DNA of 64,000 nt from the NCBI GenBank assembly GCA_030068145.1, contig JAPJBO010000046.1, forward strand, positions 124,001 to 188,000, in the 5' to 3' direction. Positions 38,890 through 51,613 of this stretch are shown here, piece after piece. This DNA comes from Diplonema papillatum. Its lineage: Eukaryota; Euglenozoa; Diplonemea; Diplonemida; Diplonemidae. Both the position numbers and the translations under genes were made by a program. Under the pieces are notes generated by a model, which did not search any database, was not told the DNA's origin, and saw only the letters and a list, made by a program, of their open reading frames with translations. Each line of letters opens with the position of its first letter. Positions within the stretch are counted from its first letter, which is position 1.

Positions 38890-41790
38890 CAAACCCTCGG
38901 GGGTTATAAGACTGCGCGTTGTTCCCGTTCGTTGGGTAGCGTACGTCCGCTTCTAGACTTGGACCAAGCCTGGACGGCCTGCCTCCCGAAAGCGTCGCAT
39001 GTTAGCGACGCCGTGCACCATGCCGCGATACAAAAGAGGATGAAAAACACAGCGGTTGCGGCGAGAGCAACGAGAATGCAGGTCAAGATCGAAAAGAAAA
39101 AGGGGGGGGGGGGGGGGGGGGAAACAACCGGAAAAAGATGGAAACGGCGGAAGAAAAGGTAGGAAGAAGAGGGGGGGGAGAAAACGGGGGGGTGGGGGGG
39201 CAAAAACAGTGAGAAAATTGCGCACTTTCAATGTTCATGGTTGTCTCCCGGCTTCGAGTGGGTTGGGGGTGGTGTTGGCTTGGGAGGTTAACTTGCTGTG
39301 GACCCTATTCAGGCACCGTCACTGGCAAGTACCTACGTCTTCCACATCCTCAACGGGAGCTACAGCACGTTTCCCCCTTCGAGCATTTTCTTGCAAAGCA
39401 GGCGTGCGTAGAATTAAAGAAAGGGTATGCAAAGGCGAGTCGGATGCACGGGGTTGACGACAAGCTTCGGCGTGCTATAATTGACAAAAAGGTCACGTCT
39501 TTCAAAAAAAAGAAAGGATGAAAACGAGAAAAAAGAGTGTCAACGCACGAAGACTTCGGAACTGGGACGAATAGCGGACAGTTGGTCAGACCAGGCGAAG
39601 GAGAGTGGGGTGGGATGGTCGACGACGCGCCCTGAACAAAAGAAAAAAGGGGGAAGCGGGGGGGGGGGGGGGGGGGTGGGAAATTGCAAAGGATTGATAC
39701 TTATTCCCTCGCTGATGGGGATAGCAGCGCACGCAGGGGCCGAGCGACCTGCGATGAAAGATGGGAGGGCTGCAGATCGGGTTCTTGGCAGTGTACAGTG
39801 GGGTGGGTGGGTGGGGGAATCTCAGGATCCTGTCTCCCACGTGTGTTCCATGCCGGCACCAAAAGCCTCGAGGGAACGCAGTGTTTCGTCTGTTCTTTCT
39901 TCTCGTTCGTGTCATTCGTCGTCGACAACGTCTCTTCTTTCTTTACCATGGCAATTTTAGAATTTGTGGTACCGCAGAGTAGTCGTTCTTTATGTGTGCC
40001 GCCCACGTCTTTTTTTTTTGGGCGGAGGGGAGATGTAAGAACGTACTCCGGAATGGTGTGTGCACAACACAGCATCGGCTCGTTCTCTGCTGGATAATTT
40101 GGACCATCATCAGCATAGAATCAGAGTCGGCAGACAGGACAGTGATACGAGCTCGCAGCCACGACCATAACCACACAGACTTACTCCATTCCCGGGCGAA
40201 TGCAGCTTCGTCCCTGCTGGCACGTGTTAGCCTCCATATCCGTGTCAGCAAGATGATTGGATGAGGCGGCGTTCAGAAAGGCGCTGGTGCGAATGTTCCC
40301 CCATACCCCTCCCCGTCTGCCTAGCCGACGGGGTGAAGGAAAATGCACCCCCATCCTCAGTTTTTGGACCCCTCAACCTCTCACCCCATAAGACCTTTAT
40401 TTTACACCTTCTCCTCCGTTCTGGCGTCGCCGCGTCGATTTGATCGTTTTTCTTTTTTTTAACGCCAAGCCGCGGCATAAAATCGTAGATTAGAAACACC
40501 CCGAGTCCCTTGGTCAACTTTTTTGCTTTCGTGTTTTTGAGTCTCGGACACTAAAAAGAGTGGCTTTTGACAAAAGGAAAATGGACGGGTCCAGGCTACG
40601 AAGGGAAAACAAAAAACGAGAAGAGAAAAGCGGTGAGAAAGAGAACGCTTCAGATGCACGGCAGATTCGAAAGAAAAGCTTAGAGCACAGCCAAAGAAGA
40701 AAAGAGGGGGAAAAAAAGAGAAGGAAAAAGAAGAGAAAACAGCAGACGGGCGTTTTCGTTTTGGTTGTGCGTGTCGGTTGATCGACTTCCCTCTTTGTTC
40801 GGTGCCCTGTTTCTTGATCGGGTCAGGAACTCTGGTCAACCACCAAAACACGCTGCCCACGTCTTTTTTAGCCTTCACAATACTTCGTAGGGCAAGCTTG
40901 CAAGTACTAAGGCAATCAGGAGTGGCGCGCTCCTTTCGCGGCAAGAATGGAGGGGGGGGCCAAAGAAGGAAGACCTCCCCTGTGCAACGTTCTGACAAAA
41001 AGCTGGTGCCTTTTCAGACAATTTGGCGGTCGTTGCCTTTTTTTCTGTTCTCTTTTGCCTGCAGCAATATGCGGCAGATGCTTGACTCGCGCGGATTGAT
41101 GTGCTCTCCTCAAAAAGAAAAAAATATAGATTTCTCTTTCTTAAGTCGGTGCAATGAGAAAGAAAACCAGAATAACAAGGGGGTTCAGAGCGTGCTAGTG
41201 TATAAGGGGCAAGGGGTAAGGGGCTCACCATGTTGGAGGGCGGGGGCGTGACCGTATGTTGACCAGGAATGTTCGCTTGAGGAGGTCTCGCTTTATAGCG
41301 TTTATTTATGTTCAAGGGATGAAGCCGGAGGTGACAGAAAACTACCACGGGATAACTGGCTTGTGGCAGCCAAGCGTTCATTGCGACGTTGCTTTTTGAT
41401 CCGTCGATGTCGGTTGGCCATCGTCAAAAGGGTTCCTTGGTTTGCATGTTGCCGACTATTCCACTCACCTCGACCGCGTTCTCATTTGCTACTGTGACTA
41501 GTCACCGGTGAGATAGGTCAAGCTATTGGATGTGCTCTTCTTTTCTCGCGCCATGAGCTGGCGTGCAATGTTTGTGCGCGCAAGGGGAAACTCGCCTGTT
41601 TTGGTAAGTTGCATGTAAGTATTTGAGTTTTCGCGCCACAACAGTGTTTTGTTACCCCAAAACAAAACGAACGACCGCTTGCTACAAGAAACACAGTCTG
41701 CGCAAACAAAAACAAAGGCGGCGAACCATTTTTGTGGCTGCTTTCGTTGGCTTCTTCATGAGGTCTCGGAAATGCTCCGCTCGCGGCTAC
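38890..41790. other. Repeat-rich intergenic stretch without a supported gene
   Basis: It holds poly-G tracts at about 39101-39120 and 39659-39676, a family A 3' fragment at 39330-39412, a family K fragment at 40031-40130 (gtaagaacgtactccggaat) and a purine-rich tract 40560-40745. No coding frame has support. Confidence 0.5.
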
Positions 41791-41797
41791 ACCCCCC

Positions 41798-41930
41798 GCG
41801 CATCAACCCCAGGGCCACCTGTGTTCGTTTGCATGGGGAGCTACGACACGGCACGTTTCCTCCGTTTGTAATTCGCACTCGTAGGCCGCCCTCCCCCGAC
41901 TTTTTTTCCTGCAAGGCAGGTGCTTATTCG
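41798..41930 (+). mobile_element. SINE-like family A, diverged copy whose tail is the GTA tract
   Basis: It shares 'tcctgcaaggcaggtgctta' and earlier family A blocks. The last 60 bp are almost identical to 42714-42778 on the far side of the GTA tract. Confidence 0.7.
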
Positions 41931-42443
<513 letters not shown>

Positions 42444-42713
42444 TGTGTCGTCTGCCGAAGCAGCCGGAGACAGCAGGCGCAGGGGGCAGGTCTTGCTTTA
42501 CTTTTCTCTTCTTCATGGAGACCCGCCCCCGGCAATCCCGACTGTCCAATCACTGTCGAGAAAGGTTTGTGCCCTATGGTTGACCCAGGCCCCCACGAAG
42601 CCTTATACACAACACGGCTACAACACGAGGATGCAGCCCTGCTTAGGTGTGCACTCAGCCATCACAGGGCCTCAGATCTCGCTACTTGACCTGACACAGC
42701 TGCCACCCAGAAT

Positions 42714-42779
42714 TTGTAATTCGCACCTGTCGCCCGCCCTCCCCCGACTTTTTTTCCTGCAAGGCAGGTGCTTATTCAA
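42714..42779 (+). mobile_element. SINE-like family A, 3' fragment
   Basis: 'gtaattcgcacctgtcgccc' to 'caaggcaggtgcttattc', followed by an A-rich tail. Confidence 0.7.
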
Positions 42780-43002
42780 AAGAATAGAAATAACAATAAG
42801 ACATGGGATGGATGGGGAAGACGCGGAGGTACTATTAAGACGAAGAAGCCGAAGTCGACTGGAGTGATCGAAAAACGAAAGAAACTAGGGGAGTGCAAGT
42901 GTTTCTCAGCATTGCTGCGCTGTTGTGACACAGTGTATATCCGGGCTGCAAAAAAAAAAGAAAGGAAACGAAACAGAGAAAAAAAAATACTCGGGACCCC
43001 GT

Positions 43003-43048
43003 CCAGGTGCTTGTGTCGACGGAGGCTAGAGGAGGGATAATACAAAGC
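43003..43048 (+). mobile_element. SINE-like family A, 5' fragment
   Basis: 'ccaggtgcttgtgtcgacgg' and 'aggctagaggagggataata' match the first 45 bp of family A; a similar fragment is at 62258. Confidence 0.55.
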
Positions 43049-43284
43049 AACTAGACTGACGCGGTGCACAGAGATACCCCAAAAGTTGGCCCTAAAATCC
43101 GAAAACCGTACACCGCGAGAGCAGGAGAAAGTCGAAAGGGAAACTTGGGGTTTCGTTGAACGCACTACCCTGAGCCCAACCCCTGGACGTGGTTTCAGGT
43201 GGCAAATTGGCAAAATGGTCATGATCAGAAGGTCCTACTTGGGCGGTTCAGTTTCCTCACACATTGCACGTGGCTAAAAAGAAA

Positions 43285-43505
43285 TCACCGGGTCTTTTCT
43301 TACATAAGCGCCAGCTTGAAAGGAAATGCCCGACGGTGCTGCCCGACAAAGAACAGAAGGGATCCCAAGTGCTCTAACTACCGAACCACGTGTTGAACGG
43401 ACGTGAGGTCATGCGGGTCTACCCCTACACGACAAATCACACAAACACAACAGGTCAAAGTCCTGAGTGAGAAAGCAACACACGGTGGTGTAAGCGAAGA
43501 ACAAA
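43285..43505 (-). mobile_element. SINE-like family C, near full length
   Basis: It is the reverse of 18404-18622 with few differences (acataagcgccagcttgaaa to aggtcaaagtcctgagtgag). Confidence 0.8.
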
Positions 43506-43509
43506 ATTT

Positions 43510-44520
43510 GGCGGACGCTCACACCCAGTTTCGCCCTCTCATGCGGGGCCGTGTGTACGCCTTCGGCAAGTCGCTGCCGCCGGCTTCCTCTGAGTATTTC
43601 CAATGAAGCAGGTGGTGTATTCGAGAAAAATAAAAAAGACGCGGGTGCAACCGTGGAAGGAAAGTAACGCCGTGGGACAATATTGAGAAAGAGAAGAGAC
43701 AAGGAGTGGCTTGGATTAGATAATGCAAAGAATCTGTGGCGATAATCTGCATCGGAAGGAGTAGAGCCGGGGGGGCAGAAGGGGGTGAACCATGCAGGGT
43801 GGCGCAACGATAGGAGATGTTCATGATAGTTGGCAAGATACGAGTAGGGGGGCGGGGATGGGGAGGTGGATGACGATGTGACACTGAACTGCTTCTCTGA
43901 TGTTTTCTGGTGGTAGTAGGGGGGGCGTTTAGACTGATTTTGTGTTGTGGTGTAGGTCGGTACTGGTGTGCTTCCGACGATCAGCCCGAAGGCGAGGCGA
44001 CGTGTCCAGGGCTTTTCTCTTTTGATTTTTTTCCGGGTGGGGGGTGATTGGGGGTGAGTGTCTCTCGTCCATCTCTCGTCGAACCGCGTACGGTTACACG
44101 TACTCGTTGGTGCTTTTAAGCTTGGTCTAACGAGGCCATCTTGATACTCTCGTAGGGGTTTGGGGCTTTGGATCGGAACACTCGCAGCGAGCCAGACAGT
44201 TTTACGAAAAAGCTGCCTGCATGACGCATCGAGAGTCGTAGTGGCGGGACCTCGGAACGCCTCGGATTCCCTCGCCACACCCCCCCTACCAAGGCGGATC
44301 ACGAAACCCCCCTGTGCCGGCAAGCAACGCGTATTCGAGGCGGCAGGGCCCCCCACACGCGCGGTGGTGTTGCGCCTGCGAGCACGAAAATCATCGCGCC
44401 CTCCAGCTGGACACCACGGCTCGTGCCCGCTGACCGAGGCCCGGAATGGTGAAGTAGCTAAAACCTGTCGAGGAACGACTGAGAGAAGAGGCTCGGTTGA
44501 ATATCTTTTTTTTTTTTTTT
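43510..44520. other. Intergenic, no supported gene
   Basis: A family A-like 3' end (tatttccaatgaagcaggtg) lies at 43594 and a family I unit at 43722. The long minus frame across this stretch simply joins two SINEs. Confidence 0.45.
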
Positions 44521-44523
44521 TTG

Positions 44524-44737
44524 TATAAGCACCTGCTTTGTAGGAAATACTTGAGGAGGCTGCCAGCTGCAAAAGATCAAAGGAGGTAAATGTGCTGTAG
44601 CCCACACGAAACACAGGTGAATCTGGGTTTAGTGGCGGGCGTAAGCGTTCAACAAAAAAGACCCATTTTGTAGTTGTATTGTTTCTCCCCCTCTAGCCTC
44701 CTTCGAAGTAAGCACAAGGCAGCCCCTCGAGTATTTT
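44524..44737 (-). mobile_element. SINE-like family A, near full length, with T20 at its tail
   Basis: It is the reverse of the 3091 copy. A run of about 18-20 T (the A tail on the minus strand) borders its 3' end at 44505-44522. Confidence 0.85.
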
Positions 44738-44739
44738 TC

Positions 44740-45304
44740 CGCTTCTTGTGCAGTGTGCGCCGGCTTGCCGGCCGATTCATTGCGCCGCGGTTTCTGTTGT
44801 CTCCCACGGGCGTTGTAATTTTTGTTAGGTAGGGCGCTGCCCTACCTGGGTTGTCCTGGCATGACAACAGTGGCCCCGGAGGCGTGAATTGGTTTGATCG
44901 GCCGACTTCTTAAAATCAGCCGGCCAATTATCGGCCGGTCGGTTTTTTGGTTTCTTTTTTCCGGCCGAAATCGGCCGCCTTTTTCCGTAGCGCGAACACT
45001 GTTCTTGTGACTTGATTGGATAGACCGGCGTGCCTGACACTTTTGTATTAAGCTGGTTGCGGGAGAGCGGCGCTAAGACTCGACTACCTTTCACATATGA
45101 GGTTTCCTTTTTTTTTTAAGAGTGAAAGCTAGCTTCCATCACATTTTCTCCCTCCACACACATGATTCCTTTTTTTTTTTTTGATTTTTCCTTTGAGACT
45201 GAAGAAGTCGGTTTAAAATCGTTTTCTGTTTAGCGTTTATTGTGGTTTAAAGGTTCGGTATTTTAGGGTCTCCGGTTGACCGTTGAGTCGGGTAGTAGAC
45301 GTAT
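44740..45304. other. Intergenic with short 'cggcc' repeats
   Basis: 44896-44990 is rich in reiterated 'tcggccg' units. T runs lie at 45106 and 45169. No gene. Confidence 0.45.
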
Positions 45305-45395
45305 ACTTTGCACACTATAACTACGGCTAGCCAAGCTTGTGACCAGCGCGACCGACACCAAAAAAGAATTCGCCATGAATTTGGTCTTGGGCCCT
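45305..45395. repeat. Family J-related fragment
   Basis: 'ctttgcacactataactacg' and 'gctagccaagcttgtgacc' match, with differences, the unit near 20770-20850, showing that the J sequence exists outside the DEP-gene array. Confidence 0.65.
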
Positions 45396-45399
45396 CCAC

Positions 45400-46095
45400 C
45401 ATTTTTTTGTTAGACTGGAATTTCTTCCAGTGCGGCTTGTTGGTTAGACACCCTAAGCCTCGCACACGTGTTAGACTCCTTGGTCCGTGTTTCAAGACGG
45501 TAGTAGAAGATCGCTGTGTCTGACATGAGCCTGCGAACGTTTGACCACGTCAGGCCAGTACGGTGTGCAGGAACGCGCCTATTCCGACCTCCGGGCGAAG
45601 CCGAGAGGGCGCGGATGGAAAGGACGCCACTGTACGGTAGTCCGCAGCATGCTTTCTCCCAAAAAATGCCATCTTCTTCTTTTGGCGGGAGAGCGAAAAC
45701 TTCATTGCTTGGAACATTTCCGGGTTTGGGGGGGGTGTCTTGGCTCTGATGGCGAAACGACGGGCGATCAGCATCAACTGACCAATGATGAGGGAAGATG
45801 CCAAGGCAAAATGCTCTTCGCGCGCGCCGAGGAGGATAATTTCTCTCTTCGTCCCTTCCGGGAGGTGGAGGCGGCTCCTGAATTAGCACCTATTGGCACC
45901 TTGGTTGAGTTCGCTGCTTTGCGCATCCGCTTTTTCCCCCTGGAAATGTTCCCTTCAGTACAACAGTCCTACTAAGAAATCAGGAAGTTGAGAGGCTATC
46001 GCCTTCCCCCGCGAATCCGACAAACGGTGAATCCGACCCGCAAAAGATGGAGTAAAAGTCGTTGCGGGCCGCAGTGACAAAGTAGGTTGAAGTAA
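45400..46095. other. Intergenic, no supported gene
   Basis: Frames on both strands overlap between 45410 and 45975 without motif, codon bias or splice support. Confidence 0.4.
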
Positions 46096-46106
46096 GGCTA
46101 AAGATA

Positions 46107-46248
46107 AAGTGGTGTCACCTGAGGGGGTAATCTCAGGGCCACCCACGTGATGAAGCCGTTAAGCACTGGGAACTTTTAAGTACACGGACCACACGGATCT
46201 GCATGCACCGTTAAGCAGAGGCTGCCGGCTTATCCCGTGACACCTATT
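46107..46248. mobile_element. MITE-like family H, copy 1
   Basis: About 140 bp with short inverted ends (ggtgtcac / gtgacacc). It is about 85% identical to 48781-48920. Confidence 0.75.
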
Positions 46249-46261
46249 TTGTGTAGTTGGT

Positions 46262-46440
46262 TATCATGAATAGACTACATTTGAGCCGGTCCATCCCCTC
46301 TTGATAGACCGTGATAGACCGAAGAATCCAGCACCGGCAATTCGATGCAGCTCTAGGGACTAGGGATGGACCTGATAGACCGTGGTGGACCGTGATTCAC
46401 TGTGATAAACAGCAGCAGGCACTTCGATGCAATTTCAAGA
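46262..46440 (-). repeat. Family F, reverse copy
   Basis: It is the reverse of 2677-2878, starting 'gagccggtccatcccctctt'. Confidence 0.8.
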
Positions 46441-46665
46441 GAAAGAAGCGGGTGTGGCTCTCACTTTTTTCTGCTGTGAACTGCCGCCTTGGGTCCCGCT
46501 TCCCGCCCAGTTTTGCCGACAATCAACTCCAGCTTTCGCCGTGTAAGTTTTTGTGTACCTCTCCCCTGCACACGCAGTAAGGCGGCTGAAAAGAGGTACG
46601 AGGTGCGATGGGGGTTGCTTGCGAAAGAGGGCCGAAAGGAGGAACGGCCCGGGAGGGGGTGGGTG

Positions 46666-46915
46666 GGGTTTGCAAGAACATGCTTGGAATGGATACGTGC
46701 TCAACCGCACTGTGCCCTGCGCGCACCGTGTCTCTGTCCTTTAAGCCACGGACACATAAGGCGGACCGTCATCGGCGCGGAACCTGAGTGTCTGCAGACA
46801 GGACGGCGGTGTGAGCCCGGTATGTCAGGCGGCTGTTCGAAGCTCGTCGCAGCCAGGACCACCCATGCTACTAGAGCGCGGGAAAATCCGTCACGGGGAG
46901 AAGGCCCCTACACAG
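46666..46915 (+). repeat. Family K, long copy 1
   Basis: 250 bp (gggtttgcaagaacatgctt to ccgtcacggggagaaggccc) repeated at 47068-47316 with about 90% identity. Confidence 0.85.
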
Positions 46916-46919
46916 CGGA

Positions 46920-47050
46920 GTGGAGTCTCAAGAAGCGGGATACAAAGAAGGCACGCCCGAGACACACCCGAAAAAAGCGGGTGTGTTGCACCCCCTTTTT
47001 CCCCCTCAAACTCCAGCACCAGCTTCTGAGGCTGTACTCCACTCTGTACA
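46920..47050. repeat. Hairpin between the two K copies
   Basis: 'cggagtggagtctcaagaag' pairs with 'cttctgaggctgtactccac'. It is related to the hairpin at 24353-24468. Confidence 0.75.
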
Positions 47051-47067
47051 ACCGTCCGGAAGGGGGG

Positions 47068-47316
47068 GGGGGTTTGCAAGAACGTGCTTGGAATGGGTAT
47101 GTGCTCAACACCGCACTGGTCCCGTCTGCGCCGTGTTTCGGTCCTTTAAGCCACGGACACATAAGGCGGACCATCATCAGCGTGGAACCTGAGTGTCTGC
47201 AGACAGGACTGCGGTGTGAGTCTGGTTTGTCAGGCGGCTGTTCGTAGCTCGTCACAGCCAGGACCACCCGTGCTACTAGAGCACAGGCGAATCCGTCACG
47301 GGGAGAAGGCCCTTAC
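47068..47316 (+). repeat. Family K, long copy 2
   Basis: See copy 1. The two direct repeats enclose a 150-bp hairpin-bearing segment, giving an LTR-like or duplicated arrangement. Confidence 0.85.
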
Positions 47317-47389
47317 AACCGTGTCTGAGCAATCAGTTAAAAAACTCAGGGCACTCGCCCTGATTGTGACTGCGACTCGCTAGGCAGCC

Positions 47390-47416
47390 GGGGGGGGGGG
47401 GGGGGGGGGGGGGGGT
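47390..47416 (+). repeat. Poly-G tract
   Basis: About 25 consecutive G. Confidence 0.97.
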
Positions 47417-47419
47417 GTG

Positions 47420-48770
47420 TGGGTTCACTTTTCACGAAGTAAGATTGCTAAAGAGGATAGCGCAGAGCAGAAAAAAGGGGACGGGGCCAACGAGAAAAGA
47501 ACAGGGACCAGCAAAGGTATGAAGAAAACGGGCGGGAAGAAAAAGAAGCAGGATGCTCTGGTCGCGTGCGTCGTCCAAGATGTTGATGGGCAACGGGGTT
47601 TTTCAACACAGTCTGCGAGCGAGTGAGTAGACTGCACAGCGGATGCCGCAACAGCCGACGGACACAGACGGTTGACGACAGACGACACTCCCCACGCCAA
47701 CTCATGCACGAGTGTCCCATGAGACGACCATCCTCCGTTGTCAATTGATTGCCAACCTGGACGGGTTCAACAATCACAGTTTCACTGAGGGAGTTGATGC
47801 ACCCCGAAAGTCGAGAAGTGTTTGAGTTAGAATGCAAAGAATCATGTGGCGATAATGAGAACTTGGCACAGCCTTCAGGGTTAAACGGATGGAAGGTGAC
47901 CTCGCCCATGCTCGTTTCCCCGAGTTAAGGCAGTCACACGCAACATTCCCTTGCGCTAGTGGTATCAGTATTATTATTATTACTTCTCCCAAGGCAGTTC
48001 TCGACAGACAATGCGAGGAACAGAAACTCCCCGCGTCACGTTGGCTCGCGAATTGTCGTGTGCACGCCCACAAGAGCTTCTGCCCTGTCAACTGTTGACG
48101 GCGGTGACGGGGAACCATATGATCGACAGACAGCGGATTTACACGCTGGGGTATGAGGTGGCCGAAACGTGTGAAGAACACCTCTTTCCCTCTCTCGTGT
48201 TGTTGTTTTCTTTCGCTTCTTTGAACGAAGGCTTGAAACCTCCGTTTTTTGTAGGAAAAACACAAATTTTCAGCACTTACGCAAAAGCAAAGGGGGGAAA
48301 AAAAAACACAGGAAGGAAAAGCAGAAATCCCGCGTTTCATGAACATTCATTTCTTTCTTTGTTTCAAATTGAGTCTCGCTCCTCTTGATCCCCCCAACTG
48401 ACATTGTGATATCGGGCACCGCCAGTACCAAGCTGGTAGTACCATGGAAGAGACGGCTAGGCAAAAGCGCGTGTTTGATACGTTTGTAGCGTGAATGAAT
48501 TTCGTTCTTCTGTGCGCGCTCAGGTCCGACGGAAGCCAGCGGTTGCTGATATTTTCGTTGCTGTGTGCGGTCTGCACGAGGGCCCTTCTGTTGAACCCGC
48601 CTTTGGCGACTTGTTGAAGCCAGGCCCCCGGCGGTTTAAACTAGTATTGCGAGTGAAGCTGCGACCCCGACTGGAACCCTCATTGGTAGACCGACAAGGG
48701 TGGTCAGCTGACCAAGTGCACTGTGGGTATATAAACCCCTGTCATCTGTCAAGAACGTTGAAGTATTGCT
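47420..48770. other. Intergenic; possible coding remnant at 48491-48772
   Basis: The plus frame 48491-48772 is open for 93 codons (V-A-D-I-F-V-A-V-C-G-L) with a 'tatataa' just before its end. I see no family. A family I unit lies at 47824. Confidence 0.35.
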
Positions 48771-48780
48771 AAGATAAAGT

Positions 48781-48920
48781 TGTGTCACCTGAGGGGGTAA
48801 TCTCAGGGCCGCTTACGTGATACGCCGTTAAGCATTGAGTTCTTCTAAGTACATGAACCACATGGATTAGCATGCACTGTATCCGTTAAGCAGCGGCTGC
48901 CGGCTTATCCCGTGACACCT
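48781..48920. mobile_element. MITE-like family H, copy 2
   Basis: It shares with copy 1 'tgagggggtaatctcagggc' and 'gcggctgccggcttatcccg'; short inverted ends. Confidence 0.75.
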
Positions 48921-49448
48921 TTTATATGTACGTTATTGAAACAGTAGCGTTGGCACTCTTACAGGTTCGTTCCCTCGTGACAAAACCCAGTCGATGGACT
49001 AGAACAAGCAGGAGCCGCTGCACTGTTCTCTTTCTGTGAACAGTGCTGGCCTGCTTTGATGGCACTTGCAGTTTAAAGAACTCAATGTTCTCTGCGGAGA
49101 TCGTGGGGACGCTGAGGTGCACAGCACAGAGCACGGACGACTGAAAGCGCATTTTTCTTTTGTGTTCTTCTGACGATCTCTCCATAACTGTCATCACTTT
49201 CCATTTTTTTCGAATGAGGGTTTTCGTTCGCGCTTATTTTTGCACTCGGAAAACGTTTCCACACCTCTCGAGAAGCAACCCGTGGCCCTTGCAAGCATCG
49301 GCGCCCACGCGACTTCTTGGGCTATTCTTGACACCAGGTCGGCTTTACCTACTTCATTTCTGACGTTTTCGCTCCATTTCTTCTTTTTCAAGGCTGGTCT
49401 GTTTCAAGGCAAGGTTGGGAGGGGGGTGGTGATATATACGGGGGATGC

Positions 49449-49526
49449 CTACCGCGCGGGTTGGCAACCGTTTGCTGCCCAATCCGTGAGCGCTTTGATG
49501 TCGGCCATGTCGTGGACGTCTTCATC
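49449..49526 (-). CDS. LRR-like gene, exon 7 (last)
   Basis: Acceptor 'cccgcacacag' at 49527/49528, phase 0. Codons D-E-D-V-H-D-M-A-D-I-K-A-L-T-D-W-A-A-N-G then C-Q-P-A-R and TAG. Short, but in phase with exon 6 and with good codon use. Confidence 0.5.
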   Translation of the reverse strand, partial: DEDVHDMADIKALTDWAANGCQPAR

Positions 49527-49808
49527 CTGTGTGCGGGAGTGTTACCAGTGATTTCCTGGGGCGGCATCGTTGACAAGGTGAACCGCGGGACAGACCGTTG
49601 GGCTTTTGTTCCGGACCGTCCGGGAAATTGACGGGAAAAAGCAGAAACACGACCTGCCCCCCCTCCGTTCAGGGGAGCGCGTCTTAACGGACCCAGTCGA
49701 AAAGGCCACGCACCTGGCGCAACACTACGCAAACATATGCCGGAAAAAGGATACTTCGTGAAACTTACAGATACGAGGGAAAGTGCGACGAACATGCATG
49801 TTTTTTAC

Positions 49809-49945
49809 AGTTATAGTTCGCTTGAGAATCCGGGATTAGAGTCTCCGGGTGACCTTCGTCGAATGGGTTCTTTTAAAGCTAATACGTACTGGGTGGGTTT
49901 GGGGGGGCATGCATGGCTTCTTTCGTGTACACTTTACCCGGACTG
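49809..49945 (+). repeat. Family G, copy 2
   Basis: It matches 28880-29020. It lies in the last intron of the LRR-like gene. Confidence 0.75.
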
Positions 49946-49949
49946 CGCT

Positions 49950-51105
49950 GAAAGAGAAGCCGGTAGTATAGGTGACAGTTGCAATTTGTGCAGTTGTGTG
50001 TCGGCTGTGGAAGTTTCATCGGCGAAGACTGCTCTGTCGATCGGTGGGCATCTCTGGAAGAGGGTGTAGTCAGCCGTTACACGAAGGTAGCATTCCGACA
50101 GCCGTGGATGCATTTAATCCACGACTTTCCTCCAGAGAAACCAAGGGTCGTTGTAGAAAATCTTGCAAAATTCGAACCTGACTTGCCAAAGCAAGCACTT
50201 CCTTCGCTGACCTCTGCGCGATACGTGTGGAAAACACGACAAGTCTGCACGCAGACTTGCATTCGCGTTCAGGTTCTGAAAGCCTGCCTGATTTTGCAGT
50301 TGCGTACGGAGGGGAAATCTTACTTTAAGCATAGACGGAACACTCTCATGCATGGGGGGAGAGGTGCAACTGCACTGCATACCACTTCGTTCGCCGGGGG
50401 CCCCAGGATCCAAACTGAGCGGGGGTTGGCGAACACGTTTTCGGCCTTGACGTTTCCGTGGACGAACCTCTCCTGAGGGTTGAATGGCAGTGTTGAACGA
50501 ATAGGTCGGCAAACAGAACCTCAACACCAGAGTGAACTCAAACTTAACTGCACGCGCTAGGCACGGAAGCTGCTCGTTTGTGCTTCCGACGATCCCGTGA
50601 GACGTACAGATTGGTGTCTTTCGACCTTTCGTTTGTTTTAGAGTGCAAGTTTTGTGAGGTTCAGCTACATGTGGTCAGTGGGCGGGGGCCAGCATAGAAA
50701 GAACTGTACTTTAACTCATGCTTTTTTTTGAGCCAAGATGCCCACTCTGCTGCCTTTCCGGTGGTCTCTTGGTAGCAGACCCGCTCGCATGCACTTTTCA
50801 TAACGGTGGCGTTGCGCGCTGCAAAGTCGTCCGTCCTTTTTTTAGAGTGAAAGTTCTTTTTTTGTGTTTCCGAGGATCCCGTGTGGGCGGACAATTTTTT
50901 TTTTTCCCTTACCAGGGTACCAGTGCAGCGTACTAGCTCTGACCTCGACCCCCGAGCCCGGAACTGGTAAACTGGTCTGTATCCAGATTTTGTGCACAGG
51001 GGGAGGGCAGACACCCCCGTTCGGCAACGAATGCCTGCAGAGCGAAGTCGTACCGGATAGCGGTGGGATGGTGGACAAAGAACGAAGAAAGCCATACGCC
51101 TGCTA
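49950..51105. other. Intronic stretch, no further exon supported
   Basis: A plus frame at 49979-50476 (165 codons) looks partly coding (E-K-P-R-V-V-V-E-N-L-A-K-F-E) but lacks a family, and its start overlaps no promoter signal I can see. Confidence 0.35.
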
Positions 51106-51106
51106 C

Positions 51107-51613
51107 GGGAAACGAAGGGACGAGTGGGCCAACAACAGCGTCAGTGGGAAACAAAGGGACGAGTGGGCCAACAACAGCGTCAGTGGGAAACAAAGGGACG
51201 AGTGGCCAACAACAGCGTCAGTGGGAAACAAAGGGACGAGTGGGCCAACAACAGCTCAGTGGGAAACAAAGGGACGAGTGGGCCAACAACAGCGTCAGTG
51301 GGAAACAAAGGGACGAGTGGGCCAACAACAGCGTCAGTGGGAAACGAAGGGACGAGTGGGCCAACAACAGCGTCAGTGGGAAACAAAGGGACGAGTGGGC
51401 CAACAACAGCGTCAGTGGGAAACAAAGGGACGAGTGGGCCAACAACAGCGTCAGTGGGAAACAAAGGGACGAGTGGGCCAACAACAGCGTCAGTGGGAAA
51501 CAAAGGGACGAGTGGGCCAACAACAGCGTCAGTGGTAAACAAAGGGACGAGTGGGCCAAACAACAGCGTCAGTGGGAAACAAAGGGACGAGTGGGCCAAC
51601 AACAGCGTCAGTG
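51107..51613 (+). repeat. 39-bp minisatellite
   Basis: About 13 units of 'aaagggacgagtgggccaac' plus 'aacagcgtcagtgggaaac'. Some units have 1-2 bp deletions, shifting the frame. It starts directly at the 3' end of the hAT remnant. Confidence 0.97.

Noticed and set aside
43409..44614. 401-codon minus frame
   Set aside because: Runs from SINE A to SINE C through low-quality sequence; no domain.
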